From Shewanella litoralis (GTDB lineage Bacteria; Pseudomonadota; Gammaproteobacteria; Enterobacterales; Shewanellaceae), in assembly GCF_009828585.1 (NCBI RefSeq), contig NZ_WSRZ01000002.1:1-64000 (forward strand): a DNA stretch of 64,000 bases, in the 5' to 3' direction. The position numbers were made by a program, and so were the translations under genes. Positions within the stretch are counted from its first letter, which is position 1; each line of letters begins with the position of its first letter. Under the pieces are notes generated by a model. That model had not been told where the DNA came from. It saw only the letters and a list, made by a program, of their open reading frames with translations, and searched no databases. Shown in pieces: positions 8,814 to 17,984 of the stretch.

Positions 8814-10985
8814 CTATTTTTCATCAACTAAAGGTAATGTAAGGCAAATTTCTACGCCTTCGATGTTATTGTCTAAAAGGTTAGTGGCTTTAATTTTACC
8901 ATGATGAAAATCGGTCACTAACCTCGCAATATACAAACCCAGGCCCAAATGGGGCTTGCCATTCACGCCCTGTGGACGAATAGACACCATGGACTCAAAA
9001 ATTTGGCTGTTCATGTCTTTGGGTAACAAAGGTCCGATATTACTGACTTTTAAGATGGCTTGCTTTTGGTATTGTGTCAGGCTTACCGTGATGGCGGTGC
9101 CTTTGTCACTGAACTCAATCGCATTATTAATCAGCTTATCCATTAACTGAGCGATGTATTCCGGTACGCCCTGGCATTGCATGTTTTTGTCTTCAATGTG
9201 GACGGTAAACAATTGCTCAGGATAAGTGAGTTGATAACCTTGCATGCAGCCGCTAATGACTTTTTTAAGCGAGAATCGGCAGCTTTCTGCTTGAGTTAAA
9301 CTGGCTTCTAATCGGGTGGCTTCACTTAAATTATTTAAGATTAAATGCAGGCGATTCACCCCTTCCTGGGCGCGATTAACGTACTTTTGCGATTGCTCGT
9401 CAAGTTGCTGCAAACCTAAATGCTCAAGCGAGCTGCGCACCACAGCGACTGGCGTACGTAACTCGTGCGATAAGCGCGACGACATGTTTTCCAGGTAATG
9501 AGTATATTGTCCTAAACGACTGACAATACTCGAGAAACTGCGTGACAAATCGCCAATTTCATCACGATTTTTAGAGGCTTCAATTTGCTGGCGTACACGG
9601 CCCTGGCTGTCGATAGCCAGTTCGGCTTGGTCGCGCAAACTGCGTATACGGCTAGAAATACTCGAGGCAAAGATAAACAGCGCCAGCGTGCCCATGCTCA
9701 TAATGGTTAAAATAACGTTGAACAGTTTTTCAAGGGCGCGGTTACGCAAGCTGCGAATGCCATGAGTGGTTTCTTCGGCTATCACTACCCCCATCACTTT
9801 ATCGTCAATCCAAATCGGGCTCGCTGCGGCTAACACTACCGCTTTATTGTCGGGGGTTAAGCGCCAGGTTGAGCCTTGTTTACCGCTTAAGGCTTTTTCA
9901 ATGTGGCTGCCCGTAAGCTCGGTTGAGTCTTGCAGTGAGTCGATAAAATCTTGTGGCGGCCGGGTGAGTATTTTGTAGTACAAAGGCAATATATAGTTTT
10001 GCTTAATACCTTGCCAAAATGAGCTGGACTGGCTCACGTCTAAGTCGTCTGCCCAGGTGTTAGAGGAGGTGCGAATATCGCCCGATTTTGCTAATACGCG
10101 GCCATGATTATCGACCACCCAAATACGTGAGCTGTTGTGGCTCATGCCTTTAATAATGCTTTCTATTTCAGGCGAGGGCACGAGTACCGTGCCTAAACTG
10201 GCAACAGAATCAGTGGCAGAAGTACCAATCACATTTACCAATTGACGATTATTGGTATCGTTAACGTTATGAATGGCAAAGCCCAACTTACTGCCCACCA
10301 TGGTGAGGGGTAATCTAAATTCTATATTGTAACCCTGGTCTGTTTGCAGCCATTGCCCCTGAATCCGCGACTCAGGCTCTACCGGGGTTGATTGTGTCGG
10401 ATCGGCTGGCAATTCAAATGCACTGAGCCAACCGCTTTTGGTATTAGCAATAATGTAGCGTCGAAATTGGCCGTCTGGTGATTGCGTGGCCATCACTAAA
10501 TGATCGTTCCTGTCGACCCGTAAACTTTTACGGCTACGAAACACCACTTCTGGGTCTCTTACCTGGAAAAAGCCATACAAATAACCGCCGTATTTCCCCA
10601 CCATGTGGGTAAAGCTGATATTGATAGGTTCGGCTTCATTACGTTGATAAATCAGGTGGTTATCGGCGTAATTTAGTGTGCGATGTTGGTATAAGTCCCA
10701 GTCGCTTAATTTCCCGTCTAGTTGAATGGGGCCGGCAATGGGATAGGCATATAAGTCGCGGCCTTTTTCAACCTGATTTAAAAAACTGGCCTGGTTGTCA
10801 AACAGTTTTGGGCGCTCGTGTAATGCGGTTGCGAGTGCTTGTGTTGTGCCTTCAAGGGTTTTTTCCTGACCATGACGTAGGTATTTTTCCATCTCCCATA
10901 CGTACTCGTACCCAAGCCAGGGGAGACAGAGTAAAAAGAGTGACAAGATAACGACTTTGGCTCGTAGCCCTAAAGGTAAGTACAT
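8814..10985 (-). CDS. pdsS: Sortase-system sensor histidine kinase PdsS
   Basis: 723 residues from an ATG three bases after the pdsR stop (a TTG one codon earlier is also possible). Order: membrane helix (about 10-28); a large periplasmic part whose first half starts PIQLDGKLSDWDLYQ, like CBM9/DOMON-type beta-sandwich domains (about 85-250); a second helix (about 420-441); HAMP; dimerisation box SHELRTPVAVV with His507; N-box DKLINNAIEFS; and G-box HLGLGLYIA. It belongs to the kinase family fixed to proteobacterial dedicated sortase loci. The probable output is phosphorylation of PdsR. The ligand is unknown; the beta-sandwich could bind a glycan or a heme-like group. Confidence 0.9.
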   Translation of the reverse strand: MYLPLGLRAKVVILSLFLLCLPWLGYEYVWEMEKYLRHGQEKTLEGTTQALATALHERPKLFDNQASFLNQVEKGRDLYAYPIAGPIQLDGKLSDWDLYQHRTLNYADNHLIYQRNEAEPINISFTHMVGKYGGYLYGFFQVRDPEVVFRSRKSLRVDRNDHLVMATQSPDGQFRRYIIANTKSGWLSAFELPADPTQSTPVEPESRIQGQWLQTDQGYNIEFRLPLTMVGSKLGFAIHNVNDTNNRQLVNVIGTSATDSVASLGTVLVPSPEIESIIKGMSHNSSRIWVVDNHGRVLAKSGDIRTSSNTWADDLDVSQSSSFWQGIKQNYILPLYYKILTRPPQDFIDSLQDSTELTGSHIEKALSGKQGSTWRLTPDNKAVVLAAASPIWIDDKVMGVVIAEETTHGIRSLRNRALEKLFNVILTIMSMGTLALFIFASSISSRIRSLRDQAELAIDSQGRVRQQIEASKNRDEIGDLSRSFSSIVSRLGQYTHYLENMSSRLSHELRTPVAVVRSSLEHLGLQQLDEQSQKYVNRAQEGVNRLHLILNNLSEATRLEASLTQAESCRFSLKKVISGCMQGYQLTYPEQLFTVHIEDKNMQCQGVPEYIAQLMDKLINNAIEFSDKGTAITVSLTQYQKQAILKVSNIGPLLPKDMNSQIFESMVSIRPQGVNGKPHLGLGLYIARLVTDFHHGKIKATNLLDNNIEGVEICLTLPLVDEK

Positions 10986-10988
10986 CAA

Positions 10989-11678
10989 TTAAATATTGTC
11001 CCAGCGATAACCCATGCCGTAAACCGTGTCGATACAATCAAATTCATTATCGATGGCAATAAACTTTTTACGGATACGTTTTACGTGGGAGGTAATTGTA
11101 CTGTCATCGACATAAATCTTGGCTTCTTGCATTAAATCCTGACGACTGCGCACATGCCCCGGGTGTTTGGCCATGGCATGGACCATCCAAAATTCGGTGA
11201 CGGTAAGTTCAATGGGTTGGGTTTTCCAGTACACCTGAATGCGGTTGCCATCAATGGTTAAATGGCCGCGCTCGAGTAGATTGTCTTCTACAGGGCTTGA
11301 GCCAATCAGCTCTGAACGGCGAAATAATGCCGCAATCCGTGCGAGTAAATGCGGAAAACTCACATCTTTAGTTAAGTAATCATCGGCGCCTAAACGTAAG
11401 CCGCAAACAGTGTCGAAATCACTGTCACGCGCGGTTAAAAAGATGATCGGTAAGCTGCTCGACATGGCGCGCAGTGCCTGACACAAGGTAAAGCCACCGT
11501 CTATTTCATGCTCAAGACCAATATCAATAATGGCTAAATCGGGCAGGCGCGCATTAAAGGCCAACATCGCCGCAGGGCGATTAGCATAGGCTTGGACGCT
11601 ATAACCTTGTTGTTGCAGCACATCTTTGTAATTTTCGCGGATAGCCGCTTCATCTTCAACAATGGCAATTCGTTTCAT
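10989..11678 (-). CDS. pdsR: Sortase-system response regulator PdsR (OmpR family)
   Basis: 229 residues: a receiver domain (about 1-120) with acidic pair EDE (8-10), phospho-acceptor Asp52 (AIIDIGLE), switch Thr in FLTARDSD and Lys in YLTKDVSF; then an OmpR-type winged helix (about 135-226) with DDSTITSHVKRIRKKF as the recognition helix. Its stop codon nearly abuts the pdsS start, so the pair is one operon. It is divergent from pdsO across 238 bp, where its operator would be expected. The family occurs only with dedicated sortase loci. Confidence 0.9.
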   Translation of the reverse strand: MKRIAIVEDEAAIRENYKDVLQQQGYSVQAYANRPAAMLAFNARLPDLAIIDIGLEHEIDGGFTLCQALRAMSSSLPIIFLTARDSDFDTVCGLRLGADDYLTKDVSFPHLLARIAALFRRSELIGSSPVEDNLLERGHLTIDGNRIQVYWKTQPIELTVTEFWMVHAMAKHPGHVRSRQDLMQEAKIYVDDSTITSHVKRIRKKFIAIDNEFDCIDTVYGMGYRWDNI

Positions 11679-11916
11679 GGCGTGACTTCAATTAATAGGG
11701 ATAAAAATAAATACCCTGCTGACTATACAGGATTTTATCCACCAAAAAAGCCGCTAAAGCCAATTGCCATATTGTTGCCACATTTGATCGCCACATTGCC
11801 ATTTTTACTCCCCAATAAAGCCATTTATATTTTGTTTAATGAGGGCATAAAGTTATGAGGTTGCACGTTAACCCAATGACTTTCACTTTACACATCATTG
11901 CTAAAAGGGACTCATT

Positions 11917-12678
11917 ATGAAAAAGCAACTTATCGCCGCCACTATTATTAGCGCAATTTTATTACCTCACACTTCATGGGCTGTTGTGGCAGAACCTCAA
12001 GACGAGCGCGAGCACACAGAAGAATTAGTTGGCCTAAGCTCAGGCATATTATTAGGTGCGGTCATCGCGGGCCCAGTTGGCGCCATCATTGGAGCGTTCA
12101 CTGGCACCATGATTGGTAAAACGGTAGGCGATGAAGCAGAGATTGCTGATAAAAACCAACAACTGGTAAAACAAGAACATGAATTAATCGAAACGCAGCA
12201 GCAACTCATCGCAATGGATTTGCAGCAACAAGAGTTAGTGCAGGTGTCTGAAAAATACTATCAGTTACAAACGAACCTTGCAGAACTCAATGCCAATCAA
12301 CAACAAACGCTTAATGAATTGACCATCGGCATGAATGTGCAATTTAAAACGGGTTCGAGCCAAATAGAGCCTTTGTTTAAACAGCAGTTAGATAATGTGG
12401 CTTATATGATGACCTTATCACCTGAGCTGACCATTGATTTAACCGGCTATGCTGACCGCCGAGGTGCAGACCAATATAACCAGGCGTTGTCTGAGCAGCG
12501 TTTAGCTGAAGTGACCCAATATCTGGTCCTACAGGGTATCGACAGTCAACGCCTGCAAGGCAGAGCTTATGGTGCAACCTCACCATTACATACTGAGCAA
12601 AACCACGAAAATGACTTTTTCGATCGCAGAGTCACCCTGACGTTAATGTCTCCAGGTGCCGAGCTAGCCGCAAACTAA
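11917..12678 (+). CDS. pdsO: Sortase-associated OmpA-like protein PdsO
   Basis: 253 residues. A signal peptide is followed by a glycine-zipper segment (LLGAVIAGPVGAIIGAFTG and GTMIGKTVGDEA, about 45-75), a Gln/Glu-rich coiled coil (about 80-130), and an OmpA/MotB peptidoglycan-binding domain (about 140-245) with LTGYADRRGADQYNQALSEQR. Family knowledge links it to Pds loci; a natural role is to bridge membrane and peptidoglycan. A GGGA site precedes the ATG by about nine bases. It is the first gene of the pdsO-substrate-sortase operon. Whether it is the partner or acceptor of the sorted protein is not known. Confidence 0.88.
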   Translation: MKKQLIAATIISAILLPHTSWAVVAEPQDEREHTEELVGLSSGILLGAVIAGPVGAIIGAFTGTMIGKTVGDEAEIADKNQQLVKQEHELIETQQQLIAMDLQQQELVQVSEKYYQLQTNLAELNANQQQTLNELTIGMNVQFKTGSSQIEPLFKQQLDNVAYMMTLSPELTIDLTGYADRRGADQYNQALSEQRLAEVTQYLVLQGIDSQRLQGRAYGATSPLHTEQNHENDFFDRRVTLTLMSPGAELAAN

Positions 12679-12714
12679 TCGATTGTTATTCATTTTTATT
12701 TTATACCGACTCTG

Positions 12715-12743
12715 TTACGCCAATGCCTAAAGAGCATGCGTAA
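12715..12743 (+). other. Intercistronic hairpin between pdsO and the sortase substrate
   Basis: TTACGC (12715-12720) pairs with GCGTAA (12738-12743), and ATGC (12723-12726) with GCAT (12734-12737), leaving a CA bulge and a 7-base loop. No T-tract follows, so full termination is unlikely. RNA processing or partial attenuation would set the ratio of PdsO to the substrate. Confidence 0.55.
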
Positions 12744-12760
12744 TAGAGCAAGGAGCTGCT

Positions 12761-14920
12761 ATGTGCTGGTTATCTCGTATGTCGTGTTTATCGAACCGTT
12801 TAGGTTATCAAAAGTGGTTTATTAGTGTGTTGTTGGTTATTTTTACTGCCACAGTGCAAGCCTCACCGTCAGGTGCAACCGATGAGGATATTACGCAAGG
12901 TACCTTGGTTTATTTTGCTAAAGATAAAGTGATACAAGCTTTGGCGATGGACACGCAAGTGAGCATGGATGTGTCTGGTTTACTGAATCGCGTGACGGTT
13001 AAGCAAGTCTTTATTAACGATACAGACCAATGGCTCAATGGCCGTTATGTTTTTCCGTTACCAGAAAATGCCGCCGTAGATAGCATGCAACTGCGTATTG
13101 GAGACAAGATTATCGCAGGGCAAATTCAACCCAAAAAACAAGCGATAAAAACCTTTGAAACAGCTAAAAAGCAAGGTAAACAAGCCAGCTTACTACAGCA
13201 ACAGCGCCGAAATATTTTCACCTCAGAAGTGGCCAACTTAGGTCCGCACGATCAATTAGTGGTGGAACTCAGTTACCAACAAACATTGGACTTTAACGAT
13301 GGTCTGTTTAGTTTGCGTTTTCCTATGGCTATTACGCCACGATATCACCCAGACAATACCAGCAACAAAGACAAACAGGCTTTAGCGATAGCCTATATTG
13401 ACCCAACCGTGTTGCCAAATAGGGTCGCTGAAACCAGCAAAAATCAGGGCATTAATGTCAATATGCAAATTACCATTGATGCAGGCTTTACGTTAAATAT
13501 CATTAACAGTCTGTATCACCCTATTAAGCAAAGCGTAAATGGCCAACGTTATACGGTGAGTTTTGAAGGTAAGCAAATTGCCGATCGTGATTTTGTGTTG
13601 CAGTGGCAAGCTGATGTTGGCGCATTGCCGCAAGCGGCAACCTTTTATCAAACCGGTAAAACCCATACCGTAGCGGTTAATCCAGACGACAATATAACCA
13701 TCACCGCGGGTGATCAAAGCGTGTATTCATTAGTGATGTTAATGCCGCCAAGCGTTGAAGTGAGCGAGCAACATTTAATCGGCCGCGAATTGATTTTAGT
13801 GATTGATACATCGGGGTCTATGTCTGGCCAATCCATTGTTCAAGCCAAACAAGCACTGCAATTTGCGATAGCAGGCCTGCGCGATATCGATACCTTTAAT
13901 ATTATCGAGTTTAATCAAGACATCAGTTTATTATCCCCCGAGCCATTAACGGCCAATAGTCATAATTTGGGCTTGGCAAATCGTTTTATCTCGACGCTCG
14001 AGGCCGATGGTGGCACAGAAATGGCGCCAGCTATCCAAGCTGCATTAGTCGACACTTTGCAAAGTGAATCGGTTAATGTGCTTGGTGAATCAATGTTACG
14101 CCAGGTGATATTTATGACCGACGGTGCGGTCAGTAATGAGCAGCAGTTGTATCAATTAATTAGCGATCAACTGGGTGACAGTCGCTTTTTTACCGTTGGC
14201 ATTGGTTCTGCGCCCAATTCAGACTTTATGCGCCGAGCTGCCAGCATGGGCCGAGGTACCTTTACCTATATTGGTAAAGAAACCGAAGTGCAACAAAAAA
14301 TTGAGCAACTACTGACTAAAATAGAACAACCGGTTTTAACCAATATTGGTCTGTATTACCTCGACGGTAGTGTACCGGATTACTGGCCATCGACCATTAG
14401 CGACTTATATCAAAACGAGCCGTTGTGGGTCAGTATTAAATCACCAAGCCAGTTACTGCAGCCGATGATTGTGTCGGGCAACATTAATGGTCAATACTGG
14501 CAGCAACAACTTGATTTTACTGATAATCAACCAGCAAGAGGTATAGATCTGTTATGGGCGAATGCACAAATTACCGCATTGGAGTTACATAAAAATGCCG
14601 CCAGCGGCCCACGAGTGAATAAGCAAGTCGAAGCCTTAGGCATGCAATACCATTTAGTGACCAGCCAAACCAGCTTAGTTGCCGTCGATGTGACCCCCGT
14701 AAACCCAATGAGTGACACGACTATTGATACCAATGTGCAATCGCATTTGCCTCACGGGTTACAAGTGGGCAATCAGGCACAAATTTTACCGCAAACCGCG
14801 ACATCGAGCCGTTTATGGTTATTGATTGGATTTAGCTTATTGGGTTTAGGTATCTTGCACTTTTTGTGGCTTAGACAGCGCTTACCTGGCCAGGTATTGG
14901 TAATAGAAGCCAATGTTTAA
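12761..14920 (+). CDS. Marine proteobacterial sortase target protein (VIT + vWA, LPQTA tail)
   Basis: 719 residues. The signal peptide is probably cut after VQA (about residue 35). A VIT domain follows (about 55-165, with GRYVFPLPENAAVDSM and IFTSEVANLGPHD), then a von Willebrand A domain (about 340-520) whose MIDAS is DTSGSMSG at Asp349 with TDGAVSNE later, so metal-dependent adhesion looks intact. The C-terminus is a sorting signal: LPQTA at 676-680, a membrane helix (about 684-703), then a basic LRQRLPGQ tail. It is the only LPxT-type substrate in the window and lies directly upstream of the sortase. GGAG stands about nine bases before the ATG. It is probably displayed on the periplasmic or outer face after transpeptidation. 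Confidence 0.92.
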   Translation: MCWLSRMSCLSNRLGYQKWFISVLLVIFTATVQASPSGATDEDITQGTLVYFAKDKVIQALAMDTQVSMDVSGLLNRVTVKQVFINDTDQWLNGRYVFPLPENAAVDSMQLRIGDKIIAGQIQPKKQAIKTFETAKKQGKQASLLQQQRRNIFTSEVANLGPHDQLVVELSYQQTLDFNDGLFSLRFPMAITPRYHPDNTSNKDKQALAIAYIDPTVLPNRVAETSKNQGINVNMQITIDAGFTLNIINSLYHPIKQSVNGQRYTVSFEGKQIADRDFVLQWQADVGALPQAATFYQTGKTHTVAVNPDDNITITAGDQSVYSLVMLMPPSVEVSEQHLIGRELILVIDTSGSMSGQSIVQAKQALQFAIAGLRDIDTFNIIEFNQDISLLSPEPLTANSHNLGLANRFISTLEADGGTEMAPAIQAALVDTLQSESVNVLGESMLRQVIFMTDGAVSNEQQLYQLISDQLGDSRFFTVGIGSAPNSDFMRRAASMGRGTFTYIGKETEVQQKIEQLLTKIEQPVLTNIGLYYLDGSVPDYWPSTISDLYQNEPLWVSIKSPSQLLQPMIVSGNINGQYWQQQLDFTDNQPARGIDLLWANAQITALELHKNAASGPRVNKQVEALGMQYHLVTSQTSLVAVDVTPVNPMSDTTIDTNVQSHLPHGLQVGNQAQILPQTATSSRLWLLIGFSLLGLGILHFLWLRQRLPGQVLVIEANV

Positions 14921-14931
14921 GGAGATAACTA

Positions 14932-15543
14932 ATGAAGCCATCTCTACATGCCAAAATACATTTGTGGATTATGGCGCTGATAATACTAGTGGGCCTTGGG
15001 CTCATTGCTCAAGGAGGATATATGCAAGCTAAAGCCCATTTCGCCCAGTTTTTAATTGAGCGCGCATTTGAACAAACGCTGGTGGATAATCAGCCCCATA
15101 AGCCCTGGTCATGGGCCGACACGCACCCGGTCGCCAAAATGCGTTTACTGCAACACAATGCACAAGGAGGGCAGCAGCCACTTGGCCAGGATTTATATGT
15201 GCTTGCTGGGGCTTCAGGCCGAAATCTCGCCTTTGGGCCAAGCTTGATGTTAGCTGGGGCAGGCGTTGGCGAGCAGGGAAATATGATTATTGCCGGACAC
15301 CGCGACAGCCATTTTATGCGCTTACAATATGTTAATGTCGGCGACATGATTGAGCTTTACAGCGCAACAGGGCAATTGCAGGTGTACCAAATTACCGCCA
15401 CGCAAGTAGTGCATGAAACCGCAACCGAGGTGCTAGATCAAACAGAAAGCAGCAAGCTAACCTTAATTACCTGTTATCCATTTGATCAGCTTGCGGGCAA
15501 TGCTGAATACCGCTATATCGTCGAAGCTACGCCATTGGTGTAA
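14932..15543 (+). CDS. Class GN (proteobacterial) sortase
   Basis: 203 residues: one N-terminal signal-anchor helix (about 8-28), then a sortase beta-barrel. The catalytic residues are visible: His123 in IIAGHRDSHF, Cys181 in LTLITCYPF (the TLxTC box), and Arg194 in YRYIVEA. It should cleave the LPQTA signal of the preceding protein between Thr and Ala and hold it as a thioester for transfer. The gap to the substrate gene is 11 bp and an AGGAGAT ribosome site is clear, so the two are coexpressed. The acceptor nucleophile in a Gram-negative envelope is not established. Confidence 0.92.
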   Translation: MKPSLHAKIHLWIMALIILVGLGLIAQGGYMQAKAHFAQFLIERAFEQTLVDNQPHKPWSWADTHPVAKMRLLQHNAQGGQQPLGQDLYVLAGASGRNLAFGPSLMLAGAGVGEQGNMIIAGHRDSHFMRLQYVNVGDMIELYSATGQLQVYQITATQVVHETATEVLDQTESSKLTLITCYPFDQLAGNAEYRYIVEATPLV

Positions 15544-15548
15544 CGATT

Positions 15549-15583
15549 AAAAAAAGCCCTATTCAGATTAATTTGGGCTTTTT
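15549..15583. terminator. Bidirectional terminator between the sortase and the regulator
   Basis: AAAAAAAGCCC (15549-15559) pairs with GGGCTTTTT (15575-15583). A-rich and T-rich flanks on both strands suit the convergent genes on either side. Confidence 0.85.
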
Positions 15584-15590
15584 AATCAGG

Positions 15591-17786
15591 CTAGTGAATA
15601 TTTATTTTACTAATGTCGGTTTCATCATGAACCTGGCGTTGCAGTAATATATGTGCCGTTGATGAAACGCTAAATACTGGGGCGTCTGCCATTTTAAAAT
15701 AATAAATAGGTTGCGAGTCACCTGTGCTGAGGTTCATTTTTTCAATATGCAGTGTCTCTTGGCTGACCGGTACGTAATACAGTTCACCTTGTTTGACTTG
15801 CCACATCCCAACGTTGGTATTGGCTTCGACGCCTAAAAAGTCCAGCTGCTGGGTCGTTAAATTATAGCGAGCGAAGTCTTGGCTGTTACTTTGCGTAAAA
15901 TAGATAACGTCATCTACAACATCAAAATTAGTGATAGTTGATGGCAGGCTTATTTTGCTTTGAACACCGCTAATCACGTCAATAACAAGCAGTTGTTGAT
16001 TGTTGGTATTACTTAAGATGGCTAGCTGGTTATTATTTAACCAGCGTACTTGATGGGCGTGGTTAATATCAATCGTTTGTACGTTGTCATTTGCAAAAGA
16101 GTAAACCCAAATCGCATTCACGGTAGAGATGATTATTTTTGCGTCATCTGGCGACCATTGTAACGGTTTTATTTGAAGATCTTGTCGAGGTAATGGCAGT
16201 TTTTTTACCTCACCGTCAGCTTGGCTAAGCCATATTTCGTCACGACCAGTACGATTACTGAAAAACACAAATTGTTCGGAATGATGGGCATAAGTGGGCA
16301 TGTATTCATCTTTAGATGACAAAGCGATGAGTGTCTCTTTACCATGAGTATCGACATTAACTAAATTTGCTCGAGTTAATCCATGGCTAACAAATACATT
16401 CCCACCATTAATACTGCTTAGTTGGGTAATATTATTTAAATCAGACATGAGTTCGGTATGTTTATTACCTTCATTGTCGGTGATAAATAATTTACCTGCC
16501 GATAACCACATTAAATCACCGTTATCGAGGTATTGCACCGCTGAAATATTGATACCAGGCATGATGACTGTCCTTTGTATCGTTAAGGTTGGTACGTCGA
16601 ATAAATGTAAGTGAGTTTGGTTGTTAAGCGTATTACGGCTCAATAAAGCAATCTGTTGTCCATTTGGTGAAAACTGGACGCTGATAAAACGTAATCGTTC
16701 ATCAGCAAATGCAATACTCAATGCCGGTAAGGGATGTTGCTGGTTTAAATCGATGTCGAAACTGGTTATCCCTTGGCCTTCTGTTGCTGTCACTACCTGT
16801 ATTTTAGCGTTTGTTTTCCAGCGTTGGCTGACTACATTTGCGATACCACAAGAGTATTGTTTGAGTTGCTCAGAAGTATGAAATCGATAGATGTTTAATT
16901 GACAATTACGCAGCCCTAAAGCTTCATTTTTACGTAAAAAAACACTCATTAAATCAACATTAGGTGATAACTTTGGTTGCCTTATTGTATCGGCGCTACG
17001 ATAAATATTACGCTGCTTGTCACTGTCTAGGTGACGTGCAATAACATTAAATACCGCATCATTTTTATTGATGTACACCAACCAATCTCGCGTCGAGCTT
17101 GTGTCAAACTCAGCCCCTGGTGCATATGTGACCGTTTCACTTTCGACGACTTTTAATCGTGGTTCAGCCTTCGATAATAGCGGCGATGATTTAAACAGTA
17201 ACAATACAACAAGTATGATAAAGCTCAGCATTACAGCTAGCCTCCATACTTTAGGTCGATGTTTTTGTTGCAATACCGTCTCGTGAGTTGCGCCCATAGC
17301 GTAATGGTTTGCCGTTAAGTTAGTAGGTTGACTGGCCTCGTCATTGTCGGCTTGTTTAACTTTTATATGTGGTGAAGTACTGGTTTGATTAAGCGGTAAT
17401 TCTGCGCTGGTTGTGTCAAGGTTGTGTGATGTTGTTAGAGTATTTATCGTATCTAAAGCTGTCACTGCAACGCATAAACGATACCCTGCTCGAGGTAAGG
17501 TTTGGATATATTCTTGGGCTGGATCTAATTGTGCAATTACGGCGCGTAGTTGAGATACTGCGCGGTTAATTGCATTATCACTGACAATTCTATTTTGCCA
17601 AACGTGCGTAATTAGCTCTTCTCTATTAACAATTTTATGGTTGTTTGTACAAAAATAGTACAGTAGTTGAAATGATTGAGGCTTTAGTTGAACAATTTGT
17701 TCAGTGTTTAATGCTAAGGTCTGTGTTGCAAAATCTAATGTTAATGCACTTATTTTATAGTTTTTATGTGTGAGTAGCATATCCAA
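15591..17786 (-). CDS. Membrane-bound winged-helix regulator with TolB-like propeller (CadC-like)
   Basis: 731 residues. An N-terminal OmpR-type winged helix (about 10-106; DNAINRAVSQLRAVI and LPRAGYRL) is followed by a polar linker, one membrane helix (about 183-198), and a periplasmic domain of about 520 residues with repeated strands of the type SPNGQQIALLS, WSPDDAKIII and TGRDEIWLSQADG, as in TolB/WD40-like propellers. This is a ToxR/CadC-style one-component sensor that binds DNA while sensing the periplasm. It is divergent from the TonB-dependent receptor gene, its likeliest target. The ligand is unknown. Confidence 0.82.
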   Translation of the reverse strand: MDMLLTHKNYKISALTLDFATQTLALNTEQIVQLKPQSFQLLYYFCTNNHKIVNREELITHVWQNRIVSDNAINRAVSQLRAVIAQLDPAQEYIQTLPRAGYRLCVAVTALDTINTLTTSHNLDTTSAELPLNQTSTSPHIKVKQADNDEASQPTNLTANHYAMGATHETVLQQKHRPKVWRLAVMLSFIILVVLLLFKSSPLLSKAEPRLKVVESETVTYAPGAEFDTSSTRDWLVYINKNDAVFNVIARHLDSDKQRNIYRSADTIRQPKLSPNVDLMSVFLRKNEALGLRNCQLNIYRFHTSEQLKQYSCGIANVVSQRWKTNAKIQVVTATEGQGITSFDIDLNQQHPLPALSIAFADERLRFISVQFSPNGQQIALLSRNTLNNQTHLHLFDVPTLTIQRTVIMPGINISAVQYLDNGDLMWLSAGKLFITDNEGNKHTELMSDLNNITQLSSINGGNVFVSHGLTRANLVNVDTHGKETLIALSSKDEYMPTYAHHSEQFVFFSNRTGRDEIWLSQADGEVKKLPLPRQDLQIKPLQWSPDDAKIIISTVNAIWVYSFANDNVQTIDINHAHQVRWLNNNQLAILSNTNNQQLLVIDVISGVQSKISLPSTITNFDVVDDVIYFTQSNSQDFARYNLTTQQLDFLGVEANTNVGMWQVKQGELYYVPVSQETLHIEKMNLSTGDSQPIYYFKMADAPVFSVSSTAHILLQRQVHDETDISKINIH

Positions 17787-17958
17787 TCCGTTGCTATTTT
17801 TTACATTATCAGTCCGTTGAGAAATGGCACAATATCAGCAATAAATCACTTTGTGCTCATTTCATCACTCGAGAAGTTTGTTAATCTTGATATATCAACA
17901 ATGGATAAACAAAATAATCGAACTGTTCCATCTTTATTGTTGTACCTGGATTTTTTAA

Positions 17959-17984
17959 GCGAGCCTCGTGCTCGCTTTTTTTTA
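17959..17984 (+). terminator. Orphan intrinsic terminator (possible small RNA end)
   Basis: GCGAGC (17959-17964) pairs with GCTCGC (17970-17975) around CTCGT and runs into nine T. It faces the plus strand, yet the only plus-strand gene nearby starts downstream at 18199. It therefore ends a short transcript begun in 17790-17950, or attenuates the receptor mRNA. A 76-codon ORF over it (17817-18047) is rejected because the terminator lies inside it. Confidence 0.75.
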
